Of a DNA stretch of 44,702 bases, positions 34,261-43,014 are shown piece after piece; the stretch's first letter is position 1; each line of letters opens with the position of its first letter. Made by a program: the position numbers and the translations under genes. Source of the DNA: a virus; the IMG/VR virus record IMGVR_UViG_3300034066_001483, positions 1-44,702 of that record, one strand, 5' to 3'. The notes under the pieces are model-generated. The model searched no databases, was not told the DNA's origin, and saw nothing but the letters and a program-made list of their open reading frames with translations.

Positions 34261-34662
34261 ATGATGAACTCACCACAATCAAATGCAACTCCTGGTCAAG
34301 CACCAGGAACTGACGCCATGCTTGCGGGTAGTCTTGGCGCCGCTGTGCAAAAATTACAAGAGAATCGCAATCGTTTTGGTGGGCGACGTGAATTACAAGG
34401 AGCACCCATTGGTGGGGAAGCTAAAAGTCCTGCAGCGCAAGGCGCCAAAGTATTGAGTGCAGTTGCAGAAACACGTAATGAACAGTATGGAAACCAACCG
34501 CCGACAGCTCCCACAAATCCTGGCGCACCTCAAGGAACGGGAAGCCCGCAACCAGGACAACAGCCCAATGTCGGACAAAGACAAGCACCAAGCAGCACTG
34601 GAAAAGGCACGCCAGTACCAAGCACAGAAGAAGAAAAACAAAAACGCCAACGAATGAAGTAG
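34261..34662 (+). CDS. Pro/Gln/Gly-rich hypothetical protein
   Basis: 133 residues (MMNSPQSNATPGQAPGTDAM). Residues 20-70 are structured (LAGSLGAAVQKLQENRNRFG), then a Pro/Gly/Gln-rich disordered tail (NPGAPQGTGSPQPGQQPNVG) ending EEEKQKRQRMK. A second open frame, 34457-34657, covers the tail and would encode a Lys/Gln-rich helix (KHQAALEKARQYQAQKKKNK); which of the two is translated there cannot be decided by eye. Lies between the terminase genes. Confidence 0.6.
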   Translation: MMNSPQSNATPGQAPGTDAMLAGSLGAAVQKLQENRNRFGGRRELQGAPIGGEAKSPAAQGAKVLSAVAETRNEQYGNQPPTAPTNPGAPQGTGSPQPGQQPNVGQRQAPSSTGKGTPVPSTEEEKQKRQRMK

Positions 34663-34689
34663 TATTCAGTTACTAGCTGATTACTTATT

Positions 34690-36216
34690 GTGCCTGCATA
34701 TCAACATCTTGCATATCGACGTAACGCGCAAGCTGCTGCACGTAGGCAACAAATTCGTGTACCACGTAATCTTGAGTCTCTAAAGAAAGCAAGAGAAGAC
34801 TTTGGATACTTTTGTGATTACGTAGCCGATAAACCTCCTGCACAGCATCATAAAGAATGGCATCGTCATTTTGTTACAGGCGAAGATAGTGCGTGTCTTT
34901 TAAAAATTGCAGGACCAAATGTTGATCTTCTGGCACCACGTGGATCTGCTAAGTCCACAATCTTAGGTTTGTTCACGGCATGGGCTATTGGTCTTCATAC
35001 ACAAGCCAAGAAGCCACTACAAATTCTTTATCTCTCCTATACGGTTGACATTGCACGCTCTAAGTCGGCAACTATTAAACGCATCATTGAAAGCAAACGA
35101 TACCAAGAAGTATTTCCAACTGTACGTCTTCTCAAGAACGTAACCAGTAATGAGTACTGGTCAATTGACCACAAGTTCGCTGGCATTGATACCACAGGTG
35201 AAGAACAATTTACACTCTGTGCCGCAGGTCTTAAAGGCTCAGTGACCTCCAAGCGTTCGCACCTTGTGATCATTGATGACGCCATTAAATCTGCCGCAGA
35301 CATTTCCAACCCTGACATTCGTAAACAGATGCAGGACAACTGGAATGCTGTGATTGCACCCACTATGTTTGAAGGAGCCAGGGCTATCTGCCTTGGTACT
35401 CGCTTCCGACATGATGACATTCATGCAACAACATTTAACACACAAAACAACTGGCTTCAGATTGTGTTATCTGCAATTCTTACTGATCCCAAAACGGGAG
35501 AAGAAGTTTCATATTGGCCAGACATGTGGTCACTTGATTACTTAAAAGAAAAGAAACGACAAGCACCAATTGCCTTCTCGTTCCAGTACATGAATCAAGT
35601 TGTCAGACAAAACGAATTGTCCTTGGCACCAGAGCTGATTGTTAAAGCGGAGATTGCAACTGAATTTGATTGTCTTGCTGTAGGCGTTGACCTATCTGCG
35701 GGCACCAAAGAGAAGAATGACTACACTGTCATGACGCTTGCAGGTCGGATTGGAGATCGAATTCATGTTATTGATTACCGTCGATTGCGTGTGATGGGTA
35801 ATCTTGAAAAACTAGATGCTCTTAAGGAACTCCTCAATGATTGGAATATTGTGGGTCAAGATGAAAATGGTAATTACTACCCAACGTATTCAACATGCGA
35901 CATCTATTCAGAAGCGGTTCAGTACCAGGCTTCTTTGGAGGCCGACTTTAAACGTGTATGCTTAACTAATGAAGGGCTTTATAACTTAAATTGGCACCCT
36001 GTCAAAGGATTCCGAGCTGATAAACTAGCACGCTTCCGTGGATGCATGGGGTTGTTTGAGGACCGCAAATTGATTTTTAATCGTTATCGCAACTTTACTG
36101 CAATGTTTGAAGAGCTGACTAATTTTGGTGTTAGTAGCCATGATGATTGCGTTGACAGCTTGGTTTGGGTCATCAATGGGCTAATGCGAAAAGGTCGCCT
36201 GCACGTTGATTACTGA
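34690..36216 (+). CDS. terL: terminase large subunit
   Basis: 508 residues from GTG 34690 (MPAYQHLAYRRNAQAAARRQ). ATPase domain: Walker A LLAPRGSAKST (residues about 80-90) and Walker B HLVIIDDA, followed by the coupling region (CLGTRFRHDDIH). Nuclease domain: VGVDLSAGTKEKNDYTVMTL with the first Asp, YSTCDIYSEAVQYQASLEAD, and SSHDDCVDSLVWVINGL near the C-terminus. It is of normal length with both domains complete. It drives DNA into the prohead and cuts it. An HNH endonuclease gene follows, as in many HK97-type packaging modules. Confidence 0.96.
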   Translation: MPAYQHLAYRRNAQAAARRQQIRVPRNLESLKKAREDFGYFCDYVADKPPAQHHKEWHRHFVTGEDSACLLKIAGPNVDLLAPRGSAKSTILGLFTAWAIGLHTQAKKPLQILYLSYTVDIARSKSATIKRIIESKRYQEVFPTVRLLKNVTSNEYWSIDHKFAGIDTTGEEQFTLCAAGLKGSVTSKRSHLVIIDDAIKSAADISNPDIRKQMQDNWNAVIAPTMFEGARAICLGTRFRHDDIHATTFNTQNNWLQIVLSAILTDPKTGEEVSYWPDMWSLDYLKEKKRQAPIAFSFQYMNQVVRQNELSLAPELIVKAEIATEFDCLAVGVDLSAGTKEKNDYTVMTLAGRIGDRIHVIDYRRLRVMGNLEKLDALKELLNDWNIVGQDENGNYYPTYSTCDIYSEAVQYQASLEADFKRVCLTNEGLYNLNWHPVKGFRADKLARFRGCMGLFEDRKLIFNRYRNFTAMFEELTNFGVSSHDDCVDSLVWVINGLMRKGRLHVDY

Positions 36217-36220
36217 TTTG

Positions 36221-36228
36221 TTAAAATA
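36221..36228 (+). promoter_or_regulatory. TTAAAATA promoter-like box
   Basis: TTAAAATA 11 nt before GTG 36240; the HNH gene may have its own promoter with a very short leader. Confidence 0.5.
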
Positions 36229-36239
36229 AATTTTTTACA

Positions 36240-36707
36240 GTGAAGCGTTTAAATCCAAGCACTGGCCGCCCTTGGGAATATGGAGAAGTTTCCTCAGAGG
36301 GTAAGGTTTTTATTCAACACAGATGCAAAGAGCCTTTAACCAAAGATGGGTTTTATCGTGTCAACTGGGCTACACCAGAAAAATGGGAAGAAAGAAAAAT
36401 CTATACGCTAAAAACTTCTAGCGCCCGTCGCAAACAAAACTTAGAATTAGTACAGGCAGAGAAAGTAAAACGTGGCTGTGCTTGCTGCGGATACAACAAA
36501 GACGCCTGCGCATTAGATTTTGACCATTTAGATCCAGATAAGAAAAATGCAGGTGTTGGGCGTATGATGACACACAGTTTTTCTAAAATCCTGGAGGAGA
36601 TTGAAAAATGCCAAATACTTTGCGCAAATTGCCATCGTATCAAAACACATAACCCCGAAAAATTTACCACTATGTGTAATGCAAAACAAGTTGAACTAAA
36701 AGAGTAA
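36240..36707 (+). CDS. HNH endonuclease
   Basis: 155 residues from GTG 36240 (MKRLNPSTGRPWEYGEVSSE). The C-terminal half holds the zinc-containing HNH fold: GCACCGYNKDACAL (CxxC), DFDHLDPDKKNAGVG (the H), ILEEIEKCQILCANCHRIKT (CxxCH, with N and H). The N-terminal part has a short beta segment (KVFIQHRCKEPLTKDGFYRV). It could assist packaging as do HNH proteins next to terL, or be a homing endonuclease; position favours the first, the separate promoter the second. Confidence 0.85.
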   Translation: MKRLNPSTGRPWEYGEVSSEGKVFIQHRCKEPLTKDGFYRVNWATPEKWEERKIYTLKTSSARRKQNLELVQAEKVKRGCACCGYNKDACALDFDHLDPDKKNAGVGRMMTHSFSKILEEIEKCQILCANCHRIKTHNPEKFTTMCNAKQVELKE

Positions 36708-36751
36708 ACTTGATTACTAAACCTTAGAATTAGAAAAAAGCGAATTTGGTC

Positions 36752-37048
36752 GTGGGGCCTGAATATATTGCTATTGGTTTAACGGCCGTTGTATCCGCTA
36801 TTACCGGTGGCAGTTGGGTCGCAGGTAAAATCCTTGGAAGACAAAACGACCAGATCCAACAAGCTTTTAATTACATCGGCTCGCAGAAACGAAGGATTGA
36901 CGTTTTGGAAGACGACTTAAAACGCATGCCTTTAGATTACGTGCTTAAGGTAGACTTCCTAAGAGAAATCCAGCAAATGCATGATAATTTCAATCAAATC
37001 AACAATAAGCTTGATAAGCTAATGGAGAAATTGCTCGAATCAAAATGA
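36752..37048 (+). CDS. TM plus coiled-coil protein
   Basis: 98 residues from GTG 36752 (TTG 36746 is also open): EYIAIGLTAVVSAITGGSWV is a TM segment at the very N-terminus, then RQNDQIQQAFNYIGSQKRRI, VLEDDLKRMPLDYVLKVDFL and REIQQMHDNFNQINNKLDKL form a long coiled coil. The topology resembles small membrane-anchored spanin or XhlA-type proteins, but the evidence for a lysis role is weak. The stop shares ATGA with the AbrB-like gene. Confidence 0.65.
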   Translation: MGPEYIAIGLTAVVSAITGGSWVAGKILGRQNDQIQQAFNYIGSQKRRIDVLEDDLKRMPLDYVLKVDFLREIQQMHDNFNQINNKLDKLMEKLLESK

Positions 37049-37227
37049 GTTACATTCTTGAAGTTCAAGAGGATGAGAACGGAGACCAGTACATTACATT
37101 TCCCGACGAAGTAGTCGAAGAGCTTGGCTGGCAAGAAGGCGACGTCCTTAATTGGGATGTACGTGGCACCGGCATTATCATTACCAAAGTTAATGATGCC
37201 GCTGGCTACGAAGTTATAGAAGAGTAG
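37045..37227 (+). CDS. AbrB/MazE-like swapped-hairpin protein
   Basis: 60 residues: MSYILEVQEDENGDQYITFP, DEVVEELGWQEGDVLNWDVR, then IIITKVND. The order 'i.lP.evve.lgw.eGD.l.w...g..i.i.k' is the AbrB/SpoVT fold, which dimerises by swapped hairpins and usually binds DNA; here the charge is acidic, so DNA binding is not certain. Small AbrB-like proteins of this kind occur in cyanophages. Confidence 0.75.
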   Translation: MSYILEVQEDENGDQYITFPDEVVEELGWQEGDVLNWDVRGTGIIITKVNDAAGYEVIEE

Positions 37228-37256
37228 AATAGTCCCAATAGCAGAAAGTATTTAGA

Positions 37257-37670
37257 GTGGAAAGGTATCTTCCGCAACCGGGTGGTCTTTACGGTTCCCA
37301 AGTTGGCAATCCCCTTGGAGTAATGGCCGCAAGTCCTTTTGATCCTCGTTTTCAAATTCCGGGTGCAAAGAATAAGGACAAGCCCATTCTTCCCGGTGAG
37401 AATCGCAAGAACATTGATGACGTGTATGGCCCAGGGCAGCCGCAGCCAATGCCAGGAGCCCCAGGATTCCCTCAGCTTCCGATGGCAGGTAGTCCGTTTG
37501 GTTCCAGTAATCTTTACGGCTCTATGGCGCAGATGGGTGGACGCTATGACCCAAGTGCTCCAGGGAATGGTGCGGCGATGAGCAATCTTCCCAATGGTGC
37601 TAATGCAGCCAACGCAACGTTTTATCGGGGAACACTCCCTGCTGGGTTTTCAAATATGACGGTTTCTTGA
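37257..37670 (+). CDS. Pro/Gly-rich hypothetical protein
   Basis: 137 residues from GTG 37257 (MERYLPQPGGLYGSQVGNPL). Low-complexity: QPQPMPGAPGFPQLPMAGSP, then MGGRYDPSAPGNGAAMSNLP. Mostly disordered, ending TLPAGFSNMTVS. Located just before the portal. Structural or assembly role is possible; no family recognised. Confidence 0.65.
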   Translation: MERYLPQPGGLYGSQVGNPLGVMAASPFDPRFQIPGAKNKDKPILPGENRKNIDDVYGPGQPQPMPGAPGFPQLPMAGSPFGSSNLYGSMAQMGGRYDPSAPGNGAAMSNLPNGANAANATFYRGTLPAGFSNMTVS

Positions 37671-37705
37671 AACCTGCTAGTATTACTCAATAACCAAAGC
37701 AAATA

Positions 37706-39979
37706 ATGGCGGACGCTAAAGCCAGACTTCAAGAAATTGTCAACGCTTATCTTGATCGAGATAGTGGCGTTGTGGTTGACACAGGCATTGTCGCGTCCCA
37801 TATTGCACAGATGAAACTCTTTGGTATTCGCCAAGGAGTTGAATTCTTCCCATCCCAAGATAACTTCGGCTCACAACGTAAAGACTTCCTTGATCGCGTT
37901 TGCAAATACAACAAGCTTGATACGAGACTTGATTCCATTTGGGAGTATTTCATTTGTGATGGCCAAGGACTTTTTTACATCCGTCCTACTAAAAACAATT
38001 ACCGTCTGTATTATTTCCGCAAACACGAATATCGTTCCTATTACAACGTTGATGGCGAACTGGATGAAGTTGTAATCATCTACAGCTATAAGGTGCGCAA
38101 GGCCATGAATGGCTTTGGTGACATCCAGATGAAGAGTCTTACCAATACTCCCGGTGTTAACAACGCTTATAGCCCTGGAGCAAAGAGATACATTCGTTTG
38201 TCAATCAAAGCAGATTCAATCGAAGAGACTCATTCTGAATCTGAACTCAACTTTGATATGCCCACGTACACCTTGACGGGTGATACCAAGAAGTTTCCAA
38301 ACACCCTCAATTTCATTCCATGTGTTGAAATTACCAACAATCCTCAGGGCTTCTCTGCAGAAGGATATGGTGACTTTGACGCACTAGCCAATGCCATTTG
38401 TACGCACGATGAATTGATGCGTACGATGCGTAAGAACATCACGTTCTTTGGTAACCCAACGCTGTTGTCATCGCGTCCCAAAACCGACCTTATGGAGTCC
38501 GGTGGTGACATGGCGATCCAGCGTCCTTCGATTGCCGCTAACTCAGGGTTTGCTAGCCAATCCCCCATGAGTGCGTCCATGTTCAAGGCTGATCCCGTCA
38601 GTCGTGGCATGGAAGCACAGATCAGAGTGCCACGCGTCATTGCAAACCTGGAACCAAACGATCGAGTTGGTTACATTGTTCCAGATGCAATCACCGGAGA
38701 CCAGAATGCTTTTGGTCGCCAATATCGAGAAGAGATTCGTACCGCCCTTGGCGGCGTTGATGAGCTTTCTATTTCCGCAGGTGTTACCGCTACTGAATAC
38801 AAATCACTCTTTGGTCGTGTTGCCGCAACAACGAAGAAGAAAGCAAATGCTATTTATGAGCATGGTATTTGTCGTTGCTTTGAATTAATCATTTATCAAG
38901 AAGAACAACTCTTCAAATCAACCTTGGCACAAGCAGCACAGCTTGAGAAACCAATTCCTTTGGAACCTGGTGCACCTGAAGAACAACAAGCGCTGTATAA
39001 AGAAGCCATGCAGATGTATGAGCAAAAGCTCAAGCAAATTATGATGGCGTGCATCGAAACGCAAATGATTCCGCCTAGTGTGGTGGGGTTAATTCCAGAT
39101 GGCGACATAACAGTTTTGTGGCGCTGGCTAGGCCCTGTTTACGAGGACTCTACGCAAGATATTCTTAACAACTCAATTGTTGTAAGAAACCTTCAAGAGT
39201 TAGGGGTTGATAGCATTGAAGCACTGAAATATCTTTTCCCATCTAAAACAGATGAGGAAAGAGCGGAAATGCTATCTGGCTTTCCGTTCAGGATGGTGAA
39301 CGAATTGCAGGGTGCATACGCTGCATTTTCTAAACTAGTGGGGGGCATGATGCAGACTCCTCACCCGCAAGCACCGGATCTTCCGATGGCTGCGGATCCA
39401 AGATTGGATTTAACGCCATATCTGTATCGAACTTTAGAAGCTTTACAAAAGGAGATGAGTTATGCAGGACGCTACCGTCCAATCGATCCCACAGACGAGC
39501 CAAGTTCCGGCAGCGGTGGCTCCAAGCAGCTACGTGGTGCCGAGCTACCAAGCAGCTCCAGTGGGACAACCAGCCCAGTATCAGGTGGGTACGAGCTACC
39601 CCCAAGCGGTACCACAGGCGGCCCCCAATTACCAATCAAACCCGTCTCAGTACGCCCCCCAATCCCCATCGGAGACGACGGGCAATCCATGGGAATCGGC
39701 GTTCAACAAGGTGGTGGGCCTTCTGAGCAGCCCAGTTCAATCCCCGTTCCAGGGTCAACCGTCAGTGCCGACGACTTACAGTCCGGCCAATTACGGACAG
39801 GTCAACGGCCAGGGTACGTATCAATCGGTTCCGCAGACCTCGCAAGCCAACCAGACATACTCGCCCAATTATTCCCAAACTTCTTCGACAGCCTCCGCGG
39901 AAACCAACGGCCAGTCGCTGAGCCAACTGGTGGCGGACAGCCTAAATCTAAGCAACGAAAGCCGGTTCGTAGTAAATAA
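37706..39979 (+). CDS. portal protein with long low-complexity tail
   Basis: 757 residues. Residues 1 to about 585 look like a portal: IAQMKLFGIRQGVEFFPSQD, LFYIRPTKNNYRLYYFRKHE, a helical middle (THDELMRTMRKNITFFGNPT), SAGVTATEYKSLFGRVAATT and EQLFKSTLAQAAQLEKPIPL, WRWLGPVYEDSTQDILNN. It forms the ring at the capsid vertex through which DNA enters. After about residue 585 a Ser/Gly/Pro-rich tail of about 170 residues follows, which overlaps, out of frame, the start of the next gene for 518 bp. The tail has no typical portal feature and may be accidental read-through of a frame without stops. Confidence 0.85.
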   Translation: MADAKARLQEIVNAYLDRDSGVVVDTGIVASHIAQMKLFGIRQGVEFFPSQDNFGSQRKDFLDRVCKYNKLDTRLDSIWEYFICDGQGLFYIRPTKNNYRLYYFRKHEYRSYYNVDGELDEVVIIYSYKVRKAMNGFGDIQMKSLTNTPGVNNAYSPGAKRYIRLSIKADSIEETHSESELNFDMPTYTLTGDTKKFPNTLNFIPCVEITNNPQGFSAEGYGDFDALANAICTHDELMRTMRKNITFFGNPTLLSSRPKTDLMESGGDMAIQRPSIAANSGFASQSPMSASMFKADPVSRGMEAQIRVPRVIANLEPNDRVGYIVPDAITGDQNAFGRQYREEIRTALGGVDELSISAGVTATEYKSLFGRVAATTKKKANAIYEHGICRCFELIIYQEEQLFKSTLAQAAQLEKPIPLEPGAPEEQQALYKEAMQMYEQKLKQIMMACIETQMIPPSVVGLIPDGDITVLWRWLGPVYEDSTQDILNNSIVVRNLQELGVDSIEALKYLFPSKTDEERAEMLSGFPFRMVNELQGAYAAFSKLVGGMMQTPHPQAPDLPMAADPRLDLTPYLYRTLEALQKEMSYAGRYRPIDPTDEPSSGSGGSKQLRGAELPSSSSGTTSPVSGGYELPPSGTTGGPQLPIKPVSVRPPIPIGDDGQSMGIGVQQGGGPSEQPSSIPVPGSTVSADDLQSGQLRTGQRPGYVSIGSADLASQPDILAQLFPNFFDSLRGNQRPVAEPTGGGQPKSKQRKPVRSK

Positions 39980-40436
39980 CTACGGCTGGGAAGCACCAGC
40001 AATTCTTAACCAATATGCTCTTAATCTTGAGGGCATGCTGGATAGTGCTGTTGCATGGGGTCAACAAGCACAAGGTCTGTTAACTGGTTATGCCAGTTTT
40101 GCAGTTAACGAGCACCAAGAGAACCTTGCTTATAACGAAATCCTGACGAACCCCGATGTTCTCAGCGATTACACCCTGCAGTTCTTTGGTCCTGAAGGTC
40201 CGTGCCCTGTGTACGAAAACGAGGCAGAACTCGAGACTCCTGGTTATCGCACCGCACCTGTTGATGCGATGAATGCGTATATGCCAGCACCTCCTTCTGC
40301 AACTGCTCCCCAACGTCCTGAAAACTTCTGGGGTAGCTTTAAGCAACAGATGGATATGGATCCCGCAAACGCTTGGCGTTTACTGAATCAAGCCCAACCT
40401 CAAGTTGTTGCAAACAAATTGTTTGTAATGGAGTGA
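39462..40436 (+). CDS. scaffold-like capsid assembly protein
   Basis: 324 residues from ATG 39462 (MQDATVQSIPQTSQVPAAVA). Residues 1-150 are Pro/Gln/Ser/Tyr-rich and disordered (YQVGTSYPQAVPQAAPNYQS); residues about 155-324 are helical and acidic (LSQLVADSLNLSNESRFVVN, EGMLDSAVAWGQQAQGLLTG), ending RLLNQAQPQVVANKLFVME. Site between portal and capsid, disordered N-terminus and helical acidic C-terminus are what a scaffolding protein would show. The first 518 bp lie inside the portal frame in another phase. Confidence 0.75.
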   Translation: MQDATVQSIPQTSQVPAAVAPSSYVVPSYQAAPVGQPAQYQVGTSYPQAVPQAAPNYQSNPSQYAPQSPSETTGNPWESAFNKVVGLLSSPVQSPFQGQPSVPTTYSPANYGQVNGQGTYQSVPQTSQANQTYSPNYSQTSSTASAETNGQSLSQLVADSLNLSNESRFVVNNYGWEAPAILNQYALNLEGMLDSAVAWGQQAQGLLTGYASFAVNEHQENLAYNEILTNPDVLSDYTLQFFGPEGPCPVYENEAELETPGYRTAPVDAMNAYMPAPPSATAPQRPENFWGSFKQQMDMDPANAWRLLNQAQPQVVANKLFVME

Positions 40437-40440
40437 GGCA

Positions 40441-40887
40441 ATGAAACTGGCCGGTAAGTTTGATCCATTACTCGCAAGGGGTAAGGCGGCATTAACAAAT
40501 GCAGCAATGAACCCAGCATTGTCGACTCTTGGTGCAGGTGCCGCCGCCGCTGGTCTTGCCACTCTTGGAAACGTTGTTACCGGTCAAGCACAAGAAAAAA
40601 GTCCCGGTCGTCTAATTGCGGAAGCGTTAGGCGCCGGTGCTTTAGGTGCAGGAGTAGGAGCAACTCTTGGGCCAGGCTATATGAACAGACTTGTTAAGAC
40701 TGGTTCTACTAGTCCCAAAGCTGAGTTTGCACTTGGTACCGGGATTGGTGTTCTTGGTGCAGGTGCACTTGGTGGCACGATTGGTGGTGGTGTTATGAAC
40801 GTCGTTCAAGGTGAGGATCCAGAGCGTTATGGATCCAGCAATACCTTGATGGCACGTACTGCCACACCTACTTTGCAGTATACGTAA
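40441..40887 (+). CDS. Gly/Ala-rich membrane-active protein
   Basis: 148 residues (MKLAGKFDPLLARGKAALTN). Three hydrophobic Ala/Gly segments (LGAGAAAAGLATLGNVV, ALGAGALGAGVGATLG, GIGVLGAGALGGTIGGGV) are separated by short polar turns, a glycine-zipper pattern. The start lies 4 bp after the scaffold stop. Comparable with the N-terminal segments of the proteins at 27699 and 31638, so it may be another ejection-type virion protein. No family recognised. Confidence 0.7.
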   Translation: MKLAGKFDPLLARGKAALTNAAMNPALSTLGAGAAAAGLATLGNVVTGQAQEKSPGRLIAEALGAGALGAGVGATLGPGYMNRLVKTGSTSPKAEFALGTGIGVLGAGALGGTIGGGVMNVVQGEDPERYGSSNTLMARTATPTLQYT

Positions 40888-40997
40888 CTAATAAGTTACT
40901 AACTGCTAAAATTTCTAATAGATAAGACATGGAAATGTCTGAATCTTTTACCCGATAACAAACACTTCCTAGACGATCACACGGAGGATGAAACAAA

Positions 40998-42161
40998 GTG
41001 TTTATTGATAATGACTTTCCAAAAATCTTGGGTGCGGAACTTTACCGTCCCCATCCTGCGTACATCGCAGAAATGGCAGTCGAGCCTGTGGTCGTTCATG
41101 ACTTCACTCGTCAGCCTGGTCAAACTGTTCAGTTAGACCGCTACAAGTTCTGGGGTACCCCTGGTACTAAGGACAGCCGTGAGCGTGTGTCCGATCAAAC
41201 CATCGGTACTGCCAACAGCCGCAACATCACCAAAGAGAAGGTGCTTGTTGTGCTGAAGGAATACACGGGTCCTGCAGACCCGGGTGATCCAACTCAACCT
41301 TCGACCTTCAAGATTGCTCGTGAGACCCTGATTACGGCCCAGCGCCTTCTTCTGGACTCTGGCAACCTCAACATGTTCCACCAGTCGATCGGTAGCCTGA
41401 CGCTGCTCGACGACTATCGCCGTTGGCGTGACCGCGTGTTCCTTGATGAACTCGCCAAAGCTGAAGCCAATGGTGCCGCCTCTACTTCGCAAGGCGGTTA
41501 CTACTTTGCTGGTGGTAAGACCAAAGATTCTTCTGGTCGCATTAGCTACACCGGCACTGAGTACACTGCTGATGTGCAGCAGTTCCAAGTTCGTACCGAC
41601 CTTCTGAACGTCGTTAAGGACCTGCGTAAGCGTAACGTGCCGACCTTCTCTGATGGTCTGTATCGTTGCATTTGCGATCCCGTCTTCATGATGCACCTGC
41701 GTCGTGACCCAGACTTCCGTGAGATCGCTCGTTACGCTGGTAACCCTGGTCAAGGCATGTACATGGGTAATCCCATGATGCCTAACAACGCCAGCTTCTA
41801 CATGGGTCCCCAGGCTGGTCAAGGTTACTTCCTGGCTGGCGAACCTGTGATGCCTACTGGCGTTCAGTTCGAAGGTGTGAAATTCTTCGAATCGACCAAC
41901 TTCCCAAGCAAGAATATTACCGCTTCTTTCGATGGCGGCTCTACTTATGCTTCCAAGGAAGTTGCCCAAGGTTACTTCTTCGGTCCTCAAGCTGTTGGCG
42001 TTGGTATCGGCGGCCCGAATGCTCAGGTGCTGATCAACAACAACGACGACTTCAGCCGCTTCATCATTCTGATTTGGCAACTGTACGCTGGTTTTGAAAT
42101 CCTTAACACTGATTTCATCACCACCGCGTTCAGCTTCATTCAAGATGATGGCAACATCTGA
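40998..42161 (+). CDS. major capsid protein, HK97-like fold
   Basis: 387 residues from GTG 40998 (MFIDNDFPKILGAELYRPHP), with the ribosome site GGAGG at 40983-40987 exactly 10 nt upstream. Segments consistent with an HK97-type capsid protein: VVHDFTRQPGQTVQLDRYKF, a middle helix (QFQVRTDLLNVVKDLRKRNV), GLYRCICDPVFMMHLRRD (P-domain strand) and FFGPQAVGVGIGGPNAQVL near the end, as in capsid proteins that close with a 'fgp.A..va.g' strand. Codon use is strongly biased towards C-ending codons, unlike the neighbours, as expected for the most abundant virion protein. A hairpin (AGACAT-GGAA-ATGTCT, 40925-40940) lies in its 110-bp leader. Confidence 0.88.
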   Translation: MFIDNDFPKILGAELYRPHPAYIAEMAVEPVVVHDFTRQPGQTVQLDRYKFWGTPGTKDSRERVSDQTIGTANSRNITKEKVLVVLKEYTGPADPGDPTQPSTFKIARETLITAQRLLLDSGNLNMFHQSIGSLTLLDDYRRWRDRVFLDELAKAEANGAASTSQGGYYFAGGKTKDSSGRISYTGTEYTADVQQFQVRTDLLNVVKDLRKRNVPTFSDGLYRCICDPVFMMHLRRDPDFREIARYAGNPGQGMYMGNPMMPNNASFYMGPQAGQGYFLAGEPVMPTGVQFEGVKFFESTNFPSKNITASFDGGSTYASKEVAQGYFFGPQAVGVGIGGPNAQVLINNNDDFSRFIILIWQLYAGFEILNTDFITTAFSFIQDDGNI

Positions 42162-42189
42162 TAACAACAAGCATATCTGGAATAGATAG

Positions 42190-43002
42190 ATGACTTATTT
42201 AACGGCTAAAAAGATTTATCCAGGTAACTGGAATAATGCTCTCAACGGTTGGTATCGCAATATCAACCCTAACGCCTCTGGTACTGATACCGGTTCCAAC
42301 GCAGGCCCTACTTCGGTGCTTGCTACTCCTGGTTACCGTTACTTCCAGCAGCGTGGTTATGTGCCAGTCGTTGGCATTTCTGGTGGCACCGGCTCTCTTG
42401 CCGTGACCACTACCGCTGATGTGATCGTTCCTTCACCTTACCGCCAAGACGACACTCGTCCCAACATCACCGGTATGGTGATCTCTGGTGACTCCACCCT
42501 GCCCGCTTACGTGTATCGCACTGCGATTTCCGTTGCTTCCGGTTGGGATGGCACTGTTGCTTCTGGTGTGTATGCCGCAACTGGCAACGTGATTTCTTTC
42601 GGTCGTAGCAATGGTGGCAACCCCACCGCTGCTTCGGGCGTTGGTGAAGGTGTGGCACAAGCCAACCTCACCTCTACCGTTTCTGGTACTCAAGCTGGTG
42701 AAATTTATTTCTCCGGTGGCACCGCTGGTTACGGCACCAATCCTTTCATTCTGAGCTCCGGCGTACTTGGTCCTCTTCCTGGTAACGCTTACTACTCGCT
42801 GAATAGCTCGACCACTTTCAAAGTGTTCGCTAAGGAAACCGCTAATAGCACCACGACTTCCGGTGGTTTCTATATTTCCGCTGCTGACAGTGCCGCTAGC
42901 CGCGCTGGTTACCTGGTTGTGGAAGTGTGCTACATCCAACCTGATGTCGCCCCTGGTTACGAAGATATTGACATGTACCTCACCGGTCGTGTTGTTAGCT
43001 GA
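42190..43002 (+). CDS. abundant structural protein, possible capsid decoration protein
   Basis: 270 residues (MTYLTAKKIYPGNWNNALNG). Beta-rich and Gly/Ser/Thr-rich (GYVPVVGISGGTGSLAVTTT, PAYVYRTAISVASGWDGTVA, GYLVVEVCYIQPDVAPGYED). It has the same strongly biased codon use as the capsid gene 28 bp upstream, so both are probably made at high level from one message. No catalytic motif. Decoration, or fibre, protein is inferred from site and composition. Confidence 0.7.
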   Translation: MTYLTAKKIYPGNWNNALNGWYRNINPNASGTDTGSNAGPTSVLATPGYRYFQQRGYVPVVGISGGTGSLAVTTTADVIVPSPYRQDDTRPNITGMVISGDSTLPAYVYRTAISVASGWDGTVASGVYAATGNVISFGRSNGGNPTAASGVGEGVAQANLTSTVSGTQAGEIYFSGGTAGYGTNPFILSSGVLGPLPGNAYYSLNSSTTFKVFAKETANSTTTSGGFYISAADSAASRAGYLVVEVCYIQPDVAPGYEDIDMYLTGRVVS

Positions 43003-43014
43003 TTAGGTTAAACT

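Noticed and set aside
41133-42170. 345-codon minus-strand open frame opposite the major capsid gene
   Set aside because: It is a shadow: the capsid gene's strong bias to C-ending codons removes antisense stops. Its translation is His/Thr/Val-rich without domain pattern.
42433-42939. 168-codon minus-strand open frame opposite the 42190 gene
   Set aside because: Same codon-bias shadow effect; no protein-like pattern.
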